A stretch of 64,000 bases of DNA from Lycocorax pyrrhopterus obiensis. Lineage: Eukaryota > Chordata > Aves > Passeriformes > Paradisaeidae. Under the pieces are notes generated by a model. The model had not been told where the DNA came from and did not search any database. It was given only the letters and a program-made list of their open reading frames with translations. The stretch is from assembly GCA_014706295.1 (NCBI GenBank), contig JACSVZ010000012.1, positions 15,414,080 through 15,478,079 on the forward strand. The letters are read 5' to 3'. Position numbers and translations under genes: made by a program. Of the stretch, positions 32,349-46,312 are shown in pieces; positions within the stretch are counted from its first letter, which is position 1, and each line of letters begins with the position of its first letter.

Positions 32349-35300
32349 GTGAGCGGCGGCGGGGGCGCGGGGGAGGGAGCGGGGACGGGCCGCCCGCCCG
32401 GGGCCTCCCGCCGCAGCCCCGCGGGCCGCAGCTCTCGCCCGCGCCGCGGGTCTCCTGGGGCTCTCCCGGCCGGAGGCGCCGGCTGGGCCCGGCCGCCCCC
32501 GGGCCGCCCCGCACCACCTGTTGCCGGTGGGCCCGAGTGGGGGCTGGAGGCCGGGGCGGCCCGGGGGCGGCGGGCGGTGCCGGGGTCCCGGCTCGGGGCT
32601 GTACGGCGGCCGGGGTGCCTTGCCCGGGGCTTCGGGGGGACCTGCGGGGACCCCGCTCACACCGCAGCCCGGTCGCACAGCCGGAGGGGTTTTAATGGGC
32701 TTGAGGGTCGTGCAGCAGCCGCGGGGGACGGGGAGGCTTCGTGATTGCCCGCCTTAGGCTGCAGTGCCTGACCTGCCTTCGCCTGCGCCCCGTGCGGGGA
32801 GATCGCAGCTCCCGGCTCCTGGCGCGGGCAGGGGAGCCCGCTTATGGCACCGCCGAGTGCTCCGGGCTGGAGCACGGCAGAGCCCCCAGCACCCCGGGCT
32901 GCCTGCCCTTCAGGTCTGCACTCACCTCCAGCTTAGACACCCGTGTTGGGGCTGAGCAGGGTTTTGTGTGGAGTTTCTCAAGCCTCTGCGAGTTTGCCCT
33001 TTAGAATCACTTGGCTGGCTCTTATCCTTGGGTCTTGAACATCCTAAGGCTGTTGGGGTCCCAGTGTCTCATCAAGACCTCTGGATTTTGCTGCATGTCA
33101 GCTCAGCTGCAGTTGAAGCATCTCAGCCTCCGGGTCCTGGATACAGGAGTCTTAGAGGATGGAAAAAGCTCTGTACTTGCCAGCCTCTCCATTTGCTGAG
33201 CTCTCTCTGCTCCTGGGGTACATCCCCCCAGGCACCAGGAAACAACTGTTTAGGGTGATCATCCGTGGGCCTGCTAGAGGAGATGGGATAATGTGAACGT
33301 TGTGTTTGAAATGTCATGCTGTTTCCTCCAAGCGTTTTTTCAGCTGGGAATCTCACTGAAGCTTGGCGCTCCGTAGGCCTGGCAGGCCTGGGATGCGGCT
33401 GGGTGGGTTCTCATGGTCGGACAGAAGGTTATCTGGGAATTGCTCACTGCACGTGGCCTGGGGCACTGGTGCAGGACAGTGCTGCACTGCTGTGAGTTGG
33501 TCAGGAGCTGATGGAGACCGGGAGATGTGTTTGGAGGGAGTCAAGGCGGCAGAGCAGGGTGCAGATCCCAGACTGTGGCCCTTTGCGGCTCTGAACGCCG
33601 AGATCTTGCCACGCTTTGCGCGTTGTCACCTGGGACTTGGAGGGACTTGTGTGCTCTTCCCTAAACTGGAGCAGACCTGTGGTGACAGACTGGCCGCCTG
33701 TGACACAGAGTCTGCTGGTGGCTTTTGTCTGGCCATTTTTGAGATCTTGCTGAACAGTCTGGCTTGTGTCCCTGAGTGAACCAGAGCAGGGCTGAGCTCT
33801 GCCTGAGCTTAACATGTCCGAGGCATGATTCAAATTACCCTGATTTTATGTATGTGGGGATAGTAACTCGTTTCAAGTTGCATCAGCTCCTGTTTGTGTC
33901 CAAGGCTTTAACAGTTGAAGGCAGAAGGCAAGACCCAACATTGCTCCCTTCCCTGGGAGGGGTTGAATGGATGGAGAGGCCTTTGAAGGTTTGATGTGAC
34001 TGGCTGGGTTTGCTAAGCCCGATTGCTTTGGCAGGAGGGAGAGCAGCCTCCTCCAGCCTGATGACTTGGTGCGTAAGGGAACTGGAGGCGTGGGCCAGGC
34101 ACGGTGTCTCTTGAATCGGAATAAATCTTGGAAAACAACCCAAAAGTGCTAAAGTTGCACGTAAAAAAGGTCGGGCGTCGTGCCCAGACTCGGAGCTGTC
34201 TCATGGTGGTGGAAGGGCTGGGTGACCCCATGGAGGAGCCTGGCTGCCCTCGGCAGATGCACTGATTACCCCCCACTCTCCTGGCTTGCTCTTATCTTTG
34301 CTCTGGGCTCCCTTTATCTTTACTTGGAATTCCGCTGGCTTTGCAGAGGAAAGTGGCCACAGGCCTGGTCTTCCCTCAGCCAGCTGAGTGCAGTTGGCTT
34401 TAACTCGTGGAAAACACACTGCTCTCCTCTGTCCAGAGGTTTTGTGGGAGCTTTCCAAGTTTGCACTGCTGGCACGTGAGATCTGGAGAGAGACTCAGCC
34501 TGTGCTGTGTGTCCATGGTCATGCTGATCCCTGCTGGCAGGAACATCATCTGCTCCCAGGTGGAGAAATGCTTTTTTCCTCCCGTCTTCCCGCTTCATCT
34601 GAATCCAGGCTTGGTTGTTTCTGGCTTCGTTCTGACCCTTCCTGTGAGCAGAGGGGTCTGGGAAGGACCAGACCCTGTGGCATTTCTCCAAGTGAGGGTT
34701 TTTATGAAGCAGAGGGAAGCTGGAGTGAGGGGCTGTGGCTGCCTGCGGTCAGAGGAGGCGGATTTGGAAAGTGTGTGTCAGCTCAGTGTCCTGCCACCAT
34801 GGCTCTCTCCCAGTGCCCAGAGCTGGGGGGAACCTTGTGAGCCCCCGATTTGCTGGAACCTGGGGCTTTGAGCAAGGTCACACTCAGTGCAGCGTTCGGT
34901 GGGAAAGCTGCTTACGCGGGTGGGACAGGTGAGTCAGTGGCTTCCTCCTCATTTTCCGTCATAATCCCACTCTCTGGAGCGAAGTGAGCTCCCTCCCTGC
35001 TCCCTGGAAGCCTCTGGATCTGCCTGTGTTTGCCTCAACCTTGCTGGTTGCTGTTGGAGCCTTCCTGAGAGACTCCCTCCTCTCCGGGCCACAGTCACGG
35101 AGCTGGGCAGGGAGGAGCAGGCTGCTCCGGATTTCTGTCACATTTGCTGTTTGGAGTGTTGACACTTGCCTTGCATTTAGCAATGGCAGCTGAGGAAGCC
35201 AAGAGAGGCAGAAGAGCTGCTGCCTGCTCACGAGAAACATTTAACTCTTGCCCTCACAGCTCGCTTCCCCATGTGCTGGCAGCTCTCAGGTTGGCTGATA

Positions 35301-38300
35301 GGAAATGCCAGTGGTGTTCCCAAAATTCGTTGGTGTTCAGTTGCTTAAAAGATGAAGGAGGGTTTTTGTGTGCCATTTCCTCTTGCTCTGGAAGAAAAAA
35401 ACGCTGGTACCCTGGTGCCTGGGCAGAAGGGAGAAGGGGGAGCCCTGGCAAGGAAATAGGATCCAGAGAAATGTGTCACCAGCAGAAAGAGCAATTGTTT
35501 TCCTGCATTTCCATGGCAGAGCCTTGTCCTGTTCAGGCAGCCCGTGTTTGACAGCCAAGATAATACATTTATATTGATGTAATTAGCGGGACGTGGAGTT
35601 TGCTGAATGGCTTGGGGGCAGCCTGCTTTTCAGGCTAACTCCAGCAAATAGATCAGGGAGGATTGGAAAACTGCCGTGGGTTGCTGGAATTGGCCCGTTG
35701 GGTTTCTGGAGGTTGAATACATAACTGCTGATATTTCCTATTGTGCTGTACCCTGCCTATTTGAAAAGAAAATAACTCAAGGGAACATGGGGCTATTTTT
35801 GCCAGCTTGAGATGATCAAGTTTGATTTCTAAAAACTGAAGCCGAGTCTTTAGGCTTGCACATTAAAACCAGTGTTGGAACCATACCTCTGTTCCTCCAC
35901 AAATGCGTGCCTCCACACTTTGCCAACAGTGTAAACTCTAATGAGTGTTCGTAAAAAAAGAAAGAGCTTTTCTGTTCCTGCAGTGCAGCCCCTTTTCTAG
36001 GGAGTGCTGTGGGCCTGAGCAGGCTCAGCATCAGGGATGGTGACAGTGGCACTGTGTCACGGCACTGAGCTGGTGTCCTGCCCCAGCCCTTGCTTGATAA
36101 CCTCAGGGTTATCAATGCATTCTCAATTTGGTGAAATAGAGACCAAGACCTTACAGAAAGCTGTTGTCCCCTCCAGTGATGCTGCCCAGCTGCATTTCTA
36201 ATGTGGTGCTTCCTGTGACACCAAAGTTTCCCCTTCAGCATCTTGTTCCCAGTCCCAGCCCAGGTGATTTCAGTTTACTGAGGGTATCATAGGCAGCTTC
36301 CCAACTTGTGTTCTTCTGGTCCTGTGACAAAAAGGTTTGCAGAGAAAAGTTACTCACGGACAACTTTTCTGGGCAGCAAATCCCCTGTGTTTGTGCTGGT
36401 CTGTGGAAGTGGAAGCACAGCACCAGGGTCCGTGTGTGCTGAGCTCTGTGCTCTCCTGGGTAGCTCTACAATCCACAGAGGCTGCAGCACTGATGTGATC
36501 AAGGTCTTGCTCTCCAGCTTGCCCTTGTCAGTCTCCTTCCTGCAGACTCTGGCCCGCAGGCAGAGCTCGGGAAGTCCTTGGAATTCCAGCCCAGCCCAGC
36601 AGATTTGTGCTGAGCTGCTGGATGCTGAGTGCTTTCCCTTCCTATCCCATGGCATGTGAACACATCTCCTGCAAGGAAAATGATGTGATGTGGCACTTGG
36701 GGGGTGCTCTGTCCGCTGGTGTTGGTCTCACTCCCTCGTTAGCTCTCCTGAATCTCCTGCCTTTCCAGTGCAGGAGCAGCTCAGTGAATGCCTTGGAGGT
36801 GCTGTGGGCCTGGAATTCCCTGTGTAGCTGCACAGACCCTTGGGCTAAAAAGGATCAGGGTGGTCCTTTTGAACCTGAAGGGTTCCTGAATGAGTCCCTT
36901 ATCTACTCATTACTGGTCCCTGAGTGCTGTCCCTTGCCTATTCCATACACCCTCCCTTTGCTGCTCTGGTTCCGTTAGCAGCACCTGTCCAGGTGTTCAC
37001 CACAGGGCGTCTTTTCCCTGCTGCCTGGAATTGTCAGTGGTGGGGAGTGCTGGAAGAGAAAAGCTCTTTGTGAGTTCACCATCACCTACCCCAGGGGTGC
37101 CACACTGCCTCTGATGGTGTGGCTGTGGGGATGGTGAGCAAGGTGAGGGGGCAGAGTGGGGTCTCTTGCTCTGCCATGCTCCTAAAGAGGCTCAGTGATT
37201 ACATGGTGCCAGCTGAATCCTTATTTTTGTGCTCCCTCCCCAACCTAAAATAGAGGAAGGAAGAGTGTGCTGGAGAGCCAGACACTTCTGGACAAGGGTT
37301 CTTGTTGCCTCCATCTGCTAAAAGCCCATCCCAAAGGAGACAGCAGTTTCCCAAAGCAGGAATTTCATTAGAACAGGTTGTTTTGAGAGCAGAGAATATG
37401 AAGGAGGAAGGGGAAATATCTCGGAGGAGGGAGGTTTGCCGAGGCAACTACTCAAACGTCATGGCTTCTGGGGGTGGGATGGGCACGTTTGGCATAATCA
37501 GAGGAATTTGTACTTCAGAATCTCCAGGAGATGTAACTGCTAATGATGTCCTGGCTATGCAGAGTAATTAACATCTGTTTCTGTATTTGAACATTCAGGC
37601 AGCGTGCCCCGCCAGACATCGCTGCGTTCCCATCCGGCCCCTCGGGACATCCTGGCCTGTTGCTAATTGTCGAGAGCTGTCCAGAGTCCTTCTCCATACG
37701 ATCCTGCTGTGCTCCATCCCGCTGTGCTCCCGAGGTGTGGCATTCCCTGCTCCGATGACAGCTCGCACCAGGATGCTGAACAGTGGCTGCTGGCAGGGAA
37801 TGAGGCCAGTGGTGGGCACGGAACTATAAAGGCACGGCCAAAGGTTCTGAGAGCACGAGTGAAGAGTCTGAGCTGACCCAAAAGCTGTCTCCAGAGGGGA
37901 CCAAGCTCCAGCTGGATGTCGTAGGAAGCACAGAGCGCTCTGCAAGCTGGAGTTCAAGGGGATGCTGATTGAGGGACCAAAAATGTGAGGTTGGTTATCT
38001 GTGCTGGTGCCATGCTGGTGGGCCTGGAGTCTCAGCAGTCACTTATTCTTATGTACCTTTTTTCACTCTCTGTCCAGCAGCTTGGGACGGCAGCCTCTCC
38101 TTCCTGGCTTGGTGTGCTCCCAGTGCTCGGTGTAGGGACCTTCTAGCATGCTCCTCCAGCCAGGCCACTCAGCGGGTGCCAGCAGCGGCCGCTCGGGTGC
38201 AGGGACACCAGGCTGACTCTACACCAACTGGCACTGGACCTGCCAAGCAGGATTTGTGTTGGGTGAGAGGCTTTTCTGACTCAGCTGGCTCTGGGCTGGG

Positions 38301-38522
38301 CTGGGAGGGGCTGGAAGGAAGGACACCTTCTCTCCTCCGGTTTGTGAGCACAGTTACCTTGCTTCGTGTCTCTCGTGCCTCTCGTTTTTGTCTTTCTTCC
38401 TTGTTTGAATTCCTTCTTTGAGTGTTTCCATGCTGTCTGTATGAAGGCTACGTGCTCAAATGCGTGGGGATACTGATGTCCTCTGGTTTTCTCATGGTGA
38501 AGATGAAACTCTGAGAGTGGAT

Positions 38523-38666
38523 GAGAAATTGTGGGGTCTTCCAGCACCTCGCAATCTTAAGCAGTGGAAACTGCATGACTGTCCCAGGGTGTGTGAGAAA
38601 TTGTGGGGTCTTCCAGCACCTCACAATCTTAAGCAGTGGAAACTGCATGACTGTCCCAGGGTGTGT
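38523..38666 (+). repeat. 72-bp tandem duplication
   Basis: Two adjacent 72-bp copies (38523-38594 and 38595-38666) differ at one base (tcgcaat versus tcacaat). The unit length is a multiple of three, so the plus-strand open frame 38460-38897 reads through as a duplicated 24-residue unit. Confidence 0.95.
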
Positions 38667-39987
38667 TTGAGGCAGTGCAAGGGCAGGGCAATAAAGAAAC
38701 TCTGCATAGCTTTGCCTGCAGTAACCACAGAGCCATGGCAGTTCCCAGCCCACTGGGACAGAGAGGTGACTGTATTGTGCCTCATGTGGCTGGGCTGCTT
38801 TCAGCCTGGACATTCAGAGCCTGGGCTGTGGAGGCAGGATGAGGTGGGGGGAAGCCAGTCTGAGCTTGGACCTTCAGGATACGCTTGCAGTGTGTGATGG
38901 CGTTGTCCTTGGATTCGAATGATCCAGGTTGACGTGGCCTCATCCAGGTTGGGGCTTTGGGTTAATCAGATGGACACTGGCGCTTGCTGTGTGTTGGCCT
39001 GTCGGGTCTGCCTGGATGTTTATGGACTAGCTGGAGTCTCTGTGTGACGGTGGTGTCCAGCCACAGCAGAAGGTCTGCAGGAGCCTCTCATAGCTTTGGT
39101 CAGTGAGGCTGGGCCATGAGCACTGTGGTGTTTGAGTGGTGACTGTCACCAGGCAGGTGTTGGTCAGATCTGCACCGTGGCTTGTTCTCAGGGATGAGAG
39201 GGATGAGCTGGCATTCCTGCTCTTGGATGTGTTTTGATGCAGCCCTGGAATGTCTTCCAAAAGCTACTGCCCTTGCTCCTATTGCCTGACCTTGCCATGT
39301 CTTAGTGAGCAGAGCCTGCTGGAGGGGAGGCTGGGGGTCTGCAGCACCACACAAGGCTCAGGCAGCTGGATGTGTGTTGCAAAGCATTTGGGAGTGACTC
39401 CAGTAACATGATCTCCTCTCCATCTGCCCTTTTGGTTCAGGATGCAGCCAGCAGCCCTTGGTTAAAGCCCAGCTCCCTCCCACGTGCTGGAGGTACCACA
39501 GGTGGCCTGGCTGGCTTTGCTCTACCATCACTCAAACCATCTGCATTGTGTTTCAGCCCTCTCAGAGTACAGCCTTTTCCTCATATGACCATTGTGTTTG
39601 TTCAACTGACTGTTCCCAGAAAATATGGCTTAAGGTGTGTGTAATTGAACACGTCCTACAATTCCAGCTGTACAGGTGTAGCTGAAGAGGAGCCGGTTGT
39701 GATGGAGACAGTGAGCCAGTAAAACCACTCTGGTGAGGAGAGGGGAGGGTTGTGATGGTGTCAGGCCCTGTTTTGTTTGTATCACTTCATTGTACCAGGT
39801 GTTACTCCACACCTATGATTTCAATACAGTATAATCTCCGAACAGAAGCAATGGCATGGCTGCCCCATCAGGGTGCAGAAGGATTCATGTGTTTTTCAGG
39901 TGTCATCTGGAGGTGGAGAGGGGTAAACAGTAATGTGGTGCTTTTGCTTTAAAGGGTTGTGCTGAGCTGTGCTTCCGTGTTGCTCTG

Positions 39988-40140
39988 AGAAGCTGTGGCT
40001 GCCCCATCCCTGGAAGTGTTCAAGGCCAGGTTGGATGAGACTTGGAGCAACCTGGGATAGTGTAAGGTGGCAGGGGGTGGAAGGAGATGGGCTTTAAGGT
40101 TCCCTCCAACCGAAACCACTGTGTGATTCTATGATTCTAG
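39988..40140 (+). mobile_element. CR1 LINE 3' fragment
   Basis: Contains 'agaagctgtggctgccccat', 'aaggccaggttggatgagac' and 'gcaacctgggatagtg', then the tail tgtgattctatgattctag. Confidence 0.92.
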
Positions 40141-43100
40141 AAGAGGAGCTTCCTCTCTCCCCCACCCCGAGTCTGTCCCACTTCCCTGTTCTCCCCTGGT
40201 TCCCTGTGCTCCTGGGGAAGGCAGGAGCCTCTTGTGCAGCTCTCAGCAATTCTTGTGCTTTTGTCCCTTGGTTGTTTGTGATGGAAATGCCAAATGGCAC
40301 CGTTGTCTGTCAGGCTTCTCCCACCTCTGCACTTGCCTGAGGCACAGCCAGAGATGTGTTGGCTTAAATCTAGGCCAGTTGGTTGGAAATTGGGACGTGG
40401 TGCCTGATGAAAGCCAGGGAAGGCCAAATTGCATTAAAATGGCAGAAGGAGACACCCAGGTGCTGCTGCCTATGTGGCTTGGGTAGGGCATTGCAGTGAG
40501 GACTGGACCTCTCTCTAGGAAGGGATGTGACTGGATGTGGCTTGGGCAAATTATATATTTACTGTCTGTCTAATCTGTGTTAGCATTAAAGCTTTGGCTG
40601 GAATGTCTGGGGACAGTGTACTCAGGGAACATCTCCACCTCCTGCCCCTCAGACTTTGCTTTCCAAGTTTGTGCCCTGAGCTTTTACTGGCTGTGAGACT
40701 GTTTCTTGCTGCAATTCTTTTCCCCTCCCTTCTGCAGTGGCCAGCTCTTCATCTGCTTATCTGTCAGCTTAGCATGATCTGAAGATACAATCCCTGCTGT
40801 CCTTTTGGGAATGACCTCGTGTTTGTGCTATGTCTGGGCCTCTATGAATTTGGGTTGCTGAGTGATTGGGGGGAAGGAACTTCATGGGTCATCAAGTCCA
40901 GTTCCGTGCTGCTGAAGACGGGCAGTCATCTCGTGCAGGTCATGAACTTGTCCGGGAGCTAATTGTTGGAACTCACGCTATGCTTTTTTCTCCAGTGCTT
41001 CTGGAGCAGCTGGTCCAGAGATCTGCTCTTGGAAAGGTTAGAAACCCTCACACTTCCAGTGTCCAGTTTTCCTGGGTTGGTTTGTTGTGCCTGTGTCATT
41101 GCAGAGTGTCCGCTTGCAGATGAGATGATGACTTGCACATTTTTTTCCTTCCCTCGTTCTCTGTAACCTTTATCTCCTGTAGCAGTTGTGGCCCTGGATG
41201 GAGATTTGTCCTGAGAAATGTGCTGAAGGCTGTTTTGTTTTCCCATTTGGGCAGGTTGGGTTGGCTGGGCCCATTTGTTTCCGTGTTGTGCTTTTGAGTG
41301 TTTCACGTGCAGGTGGAGCTGTGAGCTGCACAGTTTGTGAATGTTAGCGAGTACAGAAGAGCACTTTTTGTGCTGCTGTCATTTCTGTCTTCTTTTTTAA
41401 TGTTTGTCCTTGCTACTTGTGCCATCTTGCCCCTTCAGGAGGGAGAGATGTCAGAAATGTTTGAATCAAGGTGAACCTGATAAAGCAGTGTATTGAAGAA
41501 CCAGTGCCTGGCTCTTACTCGTGGCTCTTATGCATGTTTATCTCTAGCTGTGAATGTGCAATAACAACAGTTCTGTTCAGCACAGGCTGGCACAGCCTCA
41601 GACACGAAGATCTGCTGTTTACCAAGCAACACTCTGCTATAAGTGAGAAAGAGGGGAAAAAAGTGGTTTATTGCTGCTGGGTAGCTCAGAGTGTAGTTAA
41701 ACCTTTCTGAAAAAGAGGAAACTAAGAGCACATGTGTTACTCAAGATGCATTTTTCCTGGCAAGAGTCCCATGTGTGTGCTCTTCCTGCAAAGCATCCCT
41801 GCGTATGCTCCTTCCCATTAAATCCATAGCATATTGGGAGCAGGCAGGCAAGAGCTTCCTGTTTTTATAATGCAACTGGTCTCAGCAGGCAGTCTGTCGA
41901 GGTGATTTTTCAGCCTGACATCTTTTGTAGCTGGGGCAGCCTGTGAGCTGAGTAGGATGACAGAACTCTGCTGCAAGGATTATGAACACGGGGAGGAAAA
42001 GATCTGGAAATGAGATCTGCTGGTAAAGCTTCCTGAGATTGGATGCTGTGGCTTGTGTTGTTTTGTTGCTTCCCCTGTGAGTCTCTCTGTGGCATTTCCT
42101 CGCTGCTGGTGCTGAGAGGGCCCTGCCAGCCCACCCACGCCGTGGTGACGCTCCGGAGTCACCCACAATTGGCCGGGAATTGCGGGACACACGCGGCTTG
42201 TTGCACTTCACTGGAGCAGTGTTAATTGGCGTAATAGAGCACTGGGGTTGGAGGGATTTCCTTGTGTGGGTTTTCTTAAACGTGTGTGCACTCCGACCCT
42301 TCTGCAGCAGTGCCCTTGTTGTCATTTTCATGCTTGTTCAGAAACTGCTTTGCAGTTGTCAGTGGAGATGAGATTTGAAGTTATCCCTTATTTTGAAAAA
42401 ACCTTCCTGCTTCTCCTCTTTTTCTCCCTCCAGCTTGTGATTAAGATGTTGATTGCCCTTTCAGATCTGTGTAATCCCCTCTCTCAAAGTGACCGGGATA
42501 GATTTCCAGTAGCTCCCTGGATTATCTGTCACTGGTTTAGAGTGTCCAGTGCAAGGGAGAAGAGGAAACTTTGCTGAGACTTCGATGGTAGTTGCTCTGT
42601 GGCTAAGCTGGCTCTGCAATACATCTACTTTTCCTATCAATCTTTTACTTCAGGCTTTGGACACCTCTTCCTCTGCCTGCATACTTATGAAGAGTCAGTG
42701 CTGGGCATTAAATGCAGCTTAGCCCAACTCAGCTGCTGTGTATGAGTTTCTTCTGGGCTAAAGTTGGGCCAGAACCAGTTTCAAGGCAGCTGAAAGAAGG
42801 TAAAGACCCTCAAGCTTGCCTTTGCATGTTGGTGTCTGTGGCCAGAGACATGTGCTGCTGTTCTGGACTTTGCAGCATGAAGCGTGAGATCCTGTTCTGT
42901 GCTGGTCTAGGACTCCAGGTTCAATTATCTTGTTACCTCATTAATAGCCCATCTGGAAATCTGCTTCCAGACAGTTCACTTCAGCTAATGATATCTCTGC
43001 AAGTGGTGTACCAGTCTTATTTCTCACCAGAATCTGGGAAAACAGTTCACTTAAAGCTTCCTATCCCCTCAATTTCCTCCAAGGACAGAATATCTGACTC

Positions 43101-44344
43101 TTCCCTCAACCCTCTGCCCCAGAACAAACATTTGGGTGGGTGAGTTTCACCCTTCTCTGCCTTTCCTGTGTCCTCCTATCTGCAGTGCTTGCATACTGCC
43201 TGTCACACCTGAAGACTCCTTGGCCCTGGCAGGTAAGGCAGAGCTTTCTGAGTCACAGAACCACGGGGAGCTCTGTGGTGGAGCACGAGGGCTGAAAAAG
43301 CCTCCCCCATCCCAGCTGAATGTGCCAAGCACTGTCCCATCCCTCTTTTATACCTCTCCCTCAGTCTGTCCTTGGAGGTGCCTTCCCACCCCTCCCTGCC
43401 AGAAGCTTTGCAAGGAATTGGAACTTGCTGACTCCTCCATTTCCTGCCAAGACTGCAGCATTTGGGCTGGCTTGGCATGTGAGGATAGGGAGAAAGAGCA
43501 GCAAAACTTTGTCTTGTCCCCAGCTGTGTGCACGACACCTGCTCAGCACAGAGTGTTCCAGCTCGCTTGCTCTTGCTGCACTTGAGCCGTGGAGCTCTCG
43601 TTGTGTCGGCGTTTGCAGCTTGGATTTCAGTGCTGTGTCTGCCTGATGTGGGTGTCTCGTTGCTTGTCTGCTCTTCCTCTGCTGCCTTGTGGAAAAAGAG
43701 AGGATTTTTCCCTTCCTCTCTTGGGGTTACTTCTCTTCCCAGGGTCATCTCAGCCTGGTGAATTCCAGCCATGCTCTTCTTGGTGCTGGTGCCTGGTTTT
43801 GCACATCCTCAGGTCCTGCCATCCTGCCTGGAGCTGGGGCTGGCTGGATCACACAAATGCTTGAGCTCTTTTCCCTTCCTTGGCTGGCATGACACTGTCA
43901 GACACTCCACTCTGCATCCTTAGCTATCCCATGCCTAACCTGCTCTGTGACTTTATAACCTTCTTAGGCTGCCATGTCTCGTGCTGTGCACCTTCCCAGC
44001 CCTGCACACCATTCCCTGCTTACCCTGGCCCCGCTGAGCATGTGCCTCCTTCAGGGGAGATCTGCTGTGCATGGAGGCAGGATTGGTGGGGGGCCAAGGG
44101 TTGGCCATTCCTTCAGGATGTCTGCAGTGGTCCCCTCCAGCTCAGTGCCCCCACTCAGCCCCAGCTCCTCCAGCTGCCTCTGAGCTCCTTGGAGTTTAAG
44201 GGTGTGAGTCACATCCCGCAGTCCCCAGAGAGGAGGCTGCTCCTCCAGGGTTGTGTGTGGGCACTGGACGATGAGAGCTCTTCAGGAGTCCTGGTTTCTC
44301 CCTGCCAGCAGCAGGTTACATGGGACTGAAGGCAGAGAGCTCCT

Positions 44345-44535
44345 CCTTTGCTGGTGAGGGTGGTGCCAGGTGCCAGCACATCTGGCTCCCCAGGGAATGG
44401 TCGTGGCCTCAAGCCAGGAGCACTTGGACAACGCTCTGAGGCACGGGGTGGGATTGTTGAGGAGTCCCATGCAGGGCCAGGAGTTGGACTCATGATCCTT
44501 ATGGGTCCCTTCCAAGTCAGGAGATTCTGTGGATC
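44345..44535 (+). mobile_element. CR1 LINE 3' fragment (second subtype)
   Basis: Contains 'ctccccagggaatggtcgtg', 'gggccaggagttggactcat' and 'gatccttatgggtccct', then a short tail. Same subtype as 4145-4356. Confidence 0.88.
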
Positions 44536-46302
44536 TTAGTCAGCCCCCAGGCAGAGGAGCTCCCACAGCAGAGGGAGGAGAAGGGCTGGTACTTCAGCTT
44601 CAATCTTAGAAGAAAGTCTCCTGCAGCTTCCTCTGGGCACAGCTTTGAGGGATGTGTTTCCCTCAGTACGTGGTGTGCCTTCTCCTGGGCCAGCTGCTGG
44701 CCCACACCTCAGACCAGAGCTGTCTGGAGTTCAGTGCGTCTGATGGTATTTTCATTCCTGGATCTTCCCTGGAGCGAGGGAGTAGCTCAGAATTGACTTG
44801 ATTTATAGGTTGGGGGAGTGGAGGAGTTAATGAAGTGGCAAAGTCTTGTCCCTGAGTTTGCAAGGCTGAGAACCAAGAGAGGCTGGAAAATTCAAGCAGG
44901 AGCAAAGCTGGCTCATGCCACATGGATCAACAAATCGCTAGGAAAAGGAGAGCGGGTGTATCCCATCACAAGGAGGGGCTGCTGCGCATGGGGCCAGCTG
45001 GGATGAGTCTGCCTCACTGGTTTCCTCAGGGGCTGCAGCGGCTCCAGGGACCTCTGTCTCTTCTTCCTGCTGCGTGCCAAGGGAAGAGCTTGGGGCTGAT
45101 GCTAGGAAAGGTTGATCCTGCAACTTCCTAGATGCATTGAAACATTGGGCTAGTTCCCTTTTTTTTTTTCCTTTTTTTGCTCTCTTCAGAGCCAAAACCT
45201 ACTTTGAAACTGGAGGGAAGGAAAGGGGGTTGGGTAGATCCCCACCCTTCCTGCCTGCTCTGCTGTGACATGAGAGCTGAGGCCTGAAGGGTCAGCACTG
45301 CTCGCTGGTGTGGAGGAATAAGGTTATCTGGAAGCATCCAGGCAGCTGCTTTGCTGTACTGGCAGCAGGAGGAGCTCCGTGGGACAGCTTTGCTGTCCTG
45401 CACACGCTGTACCTGTCTGCTGCTCTGGGTCTGGTGGTGAATTTGAGGAACGGTCTGCATCACATACCACAGATCAGGGTAAGCAGCTGTGAGGGGCTTG
45501 GGGGTGGCGAGATCAAACCTGGATTTATTTTGGAAGTGATATTTTGGGAGCAGTTACACAGCATCAGTTCAAACCTGGTAATTATTGCAGCTGCGAGGGG
45601 CAGAAAACCAAAATCCAAATTCAGCATCTTGCTAAGGTGCTTAACTGGTAATTTCCATGAGTGAGATCTACCCTTCTCAAGACACTTCAATCTGTTCACA
45701 TTGTTGCTTCCTCTCCAGATTAGATAGGTGGAAGCAGTGCTTTATTAATTAGAGGAAAAATCCTTCTCCCTCCTGCCAAGACAGAGGAACTCTTGGCAGC
45801 TTGCTCCCTTTTAGTGACTGAAGCCTCCCCTGTTCAGCCACGTGCCTGCAGGTCATCTCCTGGGGCATCTCCCTGCCCAGTGGCAGAAATTCCTCAACAA
45901 TAAGGCCGAGTGCTTCCAGAGAGGCTTTCTTCTTCTTTAATTGACCCCTTCCCTTGCCGGGGTGCAGTTTCCATTCTCACCTTGACTTCTTGGAGGCTCC
46001 TCATTTGCTTAGTGTTGGCCAAAGGCATTTTGGGGCTCAGCATGGTGAGCACGTACATGCTTTGCATTGGGCTGCCGCCACTCCTGTTCTCAAACTGGTT
46101 CGCCCTCTCCCCACCTTTGGTCAACGCTCCCCCTTCAACAGCATTCATTGGCTGCTCTCACCTGGCATGAGGGTGACCCTGAGGAGAAGGATTTACTGCT
46201 TTGCCTGGAGAAATCCGATTTCACGCAGCACTCACAGCCAAGCAGCCCAGTTAGACCAGACAGTCTCGGAGATCACTCCGACTTAGCTAGGTTATCCTCC
46301 AC

Positions 46303-46312
46303 CTATTTATAG
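46303..46312. promoter_or_regulatory. MEF2-type palindrome CTATTTATAG
   Basis: An exact match to the MEF2 consensus, which can also act as a TATA-like box. About 130-180 bp downstream is a CpG-containing segment with an ATG at 46484 and a consensus donor (gag|gtaaga) at about 46762, so an alternative first exon is possible but unproven. Confidence 0.35.

Larger units (their letters stand above)
31290..32760 (+). promoter_or_regulatory. Large CpG island, promoter of an unrecognised + strand gene
   Basis: About 1.4 kb of CpG-dense, very GC-rich sequence, peaking at 31900-32650, in otherwise CpG-poor surroundings. It contains a ZNF143-type motif at 31918-31936 and a consensus 5' splice site at 32348/32349. 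The very long open frames here (for example 31806-32678 minus, 31419-32147 plus) come from GC-rich composition. A second, leftward transcript from the same island cannot be excluded. Confidence 0.65.

Noticed and set aside
31419..32678. Very long open frames on both strands (for example 290 codons minus at 31806-32678 and 242 codons plus at 31419-32147)
   Set aside because: They lie in the densest part of the CpG island, overlap each other on both strands and are Ala/Gly/Pro/Arg-rich, which is expected from GC-rich non-coding DNA lacking stop codons.
38460..38897. 145-codon plus-strand frame containing a 24-residue repeat as a gene
   Set aside because: The repeat is a recent DNA duplication. 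There is no promoter, splice context or known domain.
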